This document shows positions 6,045-6,763 of a stretch of DNA of 6,763 nt, in pieces (the first letter of the stretch is position 1; each line of letters starts with the position of its first letter). Position numbers and translations under genes: made by a program. Source of the DNA: an uncultured Hyphomicrobiales bacterium (lineage in GTDB: Bacteria; Pseudomonadota; Alphaproteobacteria; Rhizobiales; Xanthobacteraceae); contig CAITEM010000532.1 of the NCBI GenBank assembly GCA_903891395.1, forward strand, positions 1 to 6,763. The letters run 5' to 3'. The notes under the pieces were generated by a model. It saw nothing but the letters and a program-made list of their open reading frames with translations. It had not been told where the DNA came from and did no database searches.

Positions 6045-6763
6045 CTAGCCACCGATCGTATCGAACAGCAGCTTGATGTTCAGGATCAGGATGATGCCGG
6101 CAACGATCCACGATAGCGCGGCGACCGGGCGCGAGATCGCGAACACACCCATCTTGTCGCGGTTCGACACGAACAGCACCAGCGGAATGACCGCAAAGGG
6201 CAACTGCATCGACAGAATCACCTGGCTGAAGATCAGCAATTGCCCGGTGCCGTGTTCGCCGTAGACCGCCGTCACCACGATCACCGGCACGATGGCGATG
6301 GCGCGCGTGATCAGCCGCCGCGCCCAATGCGGCAGGCGGATGCGCAGGAAGCCTTCCATGACGATCTGACCGGCCAGAGTCGCCGTCACGGTCGAATTCA
6401 GACCCGATGCCAGCAAAGCGATGGCGAACAAGATCGACGCAATCCCCGCGCCCAACAACGGCGATAGCATCGCGTAGGCGTCCTGGATTTCCGCGATCTC
6501 GGTCTTGCCATTGGCATGAAACACCGCGGCGGCCACGATGAGAATGCCGGCATTGACGAACAGTGCCAGCATCAGCGCGATGGTGGAGTCCGTCGTGGCC
6601 CAGCGGATGGCATGCCAGCGGCCGGCTTCGGTCTGCTCGATGCGCCGCGTCTGCACGATCGACGAATGCAAATAGAGTTTATGCGGCATGACTGTTGCGC
6701 CAATGATGCCGATGGCGATGTAGAGCATCTCGGGGTTAGTCAGAATTTCCGGTGCCGGCACAA
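6045..6763 (-). CDS. mntH: Nramp-family Mn2+/Fe2+ transporter, C-terminal half, partial
   Basis: The last 239 codons of a proton-coupled divalent metal importer of the inner membrane; the 5' half lies beyond the right window edge. The fragment spans TM6 to TM11 of an 11-helix fold. TM6 holds IGATVMPHKLYLHSS, whose Met contributes to the metal site in structurally known Nramps and whose His is conserved. TM8 and the following loop carry LASGLNSTVTATLAGQIVME, and TM10 carries SQVILSMQLPFAVIPLV with the usual Gln residues. TM11 ends at NIKLLFDTIGG before TAG 6045-6047. The residue after MPH is Lys (codon AAA, 6678-6680) where the family normally has Asn. A GTG at 6761 is almost certainly an internal valine. 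Mn versus Fe preference cannot be read here, and regulatory sites such as Mur or MntR boxes would be off-window. The symbol is by family. Confidence 0.93.
   Translation of the reverse strand, partial: VPAPEILTNPEMLYIAIGIIGATVMPHKLYLHSSIVQTRRIEQTEAGRWHAIRWATTDSTIALMLALFVNAGILIVAAAVFHANGKTEIAEIQDAYAMLSPLLGAGIASILFAIALLASGLNSTVTATLAGQIVMEGFLRIRLPHWARRLITRAIAIVPVIVVTAVYGEHGTGQLLIFSQVILSMQLPFAVIPLVLFVSNRDKMGVFAISRPVAALSWIVAGIILILNIKLLFDTIGG

Overview
The window is GC-rich and densely coded and carries seven genes, two of them cut by the window edges. It looks like the chromosome of an alphaproteobacterium of the Hyphomicrobiales (Bradyrhizobium/Rhodopseudomonas/Xanthobacteraceae type). That placement is inferred from remembered similarity of the Bpt and RDD proteins to rhizobial homologues, and from an intergenic palindromic repeat of a kind common in that group. 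No tRNA, rRNA, CRISPR array, integrase or transposase is visible.

Layout from left to right. The 3' end of hemB (tetrapyrrole synthesis) runs on the + strand to 220. An 89-bp element with inverted-repeat ends (245-333) separates it from a + strand gene for the large, molybdopterin-binding subunit of a xanthine dehydrogenase/aldehyde oxidase/CoxL-type hydroxylase (371-2698). Two bases later the - strand begins with a convergent DoxX-family membrane protein gene (3183 to 2701). Upstream of it on the same strand is a PLP-dependent threonine ammonia-lyase with a C-terminal ACT domain (4522 to 3299). Divergent from that gene, on the + strand, are an RDD-family membrane protein (4650-5168) and bpt, the aminoacyl-tRNA--protein (leucyl) transferase of the bacterial N-degron pathway (5259-6008). 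The window closes with the C-terminal half of an Nramp-type Mn/Fe transporter on the - strand (stop at 6045), convergent with bpt across a weak terminator-like hairpin.

The genes do not form one pathway. They are mostly housekeeping functions (heme, amino-acid metabolism, N-end-rule tagging, metal uptake) with a solitary molybdenum hydroxylase subunit among them. RDD and bpt form a probable operon, and ilvA and doxX are a possible one.

The points most worth a second look are four. First, two tiny stop/start-overlapping reading frames lead directly into the bpt GTG start, which has no ribosome binding site of its own. Second, the hydroxylase large subunit has no visible FAD or iron-sulfur partner genes and carries PYRGNGR where CO dehydrogenases have a Cys-containing loop. 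Third, the palindromic element overlaps the longest possible 5' extension of that gene. Fourth, a Lys replaces the usual Asn after the MPH motif of the metal transporter. I see no convincing new multi-gene system here.
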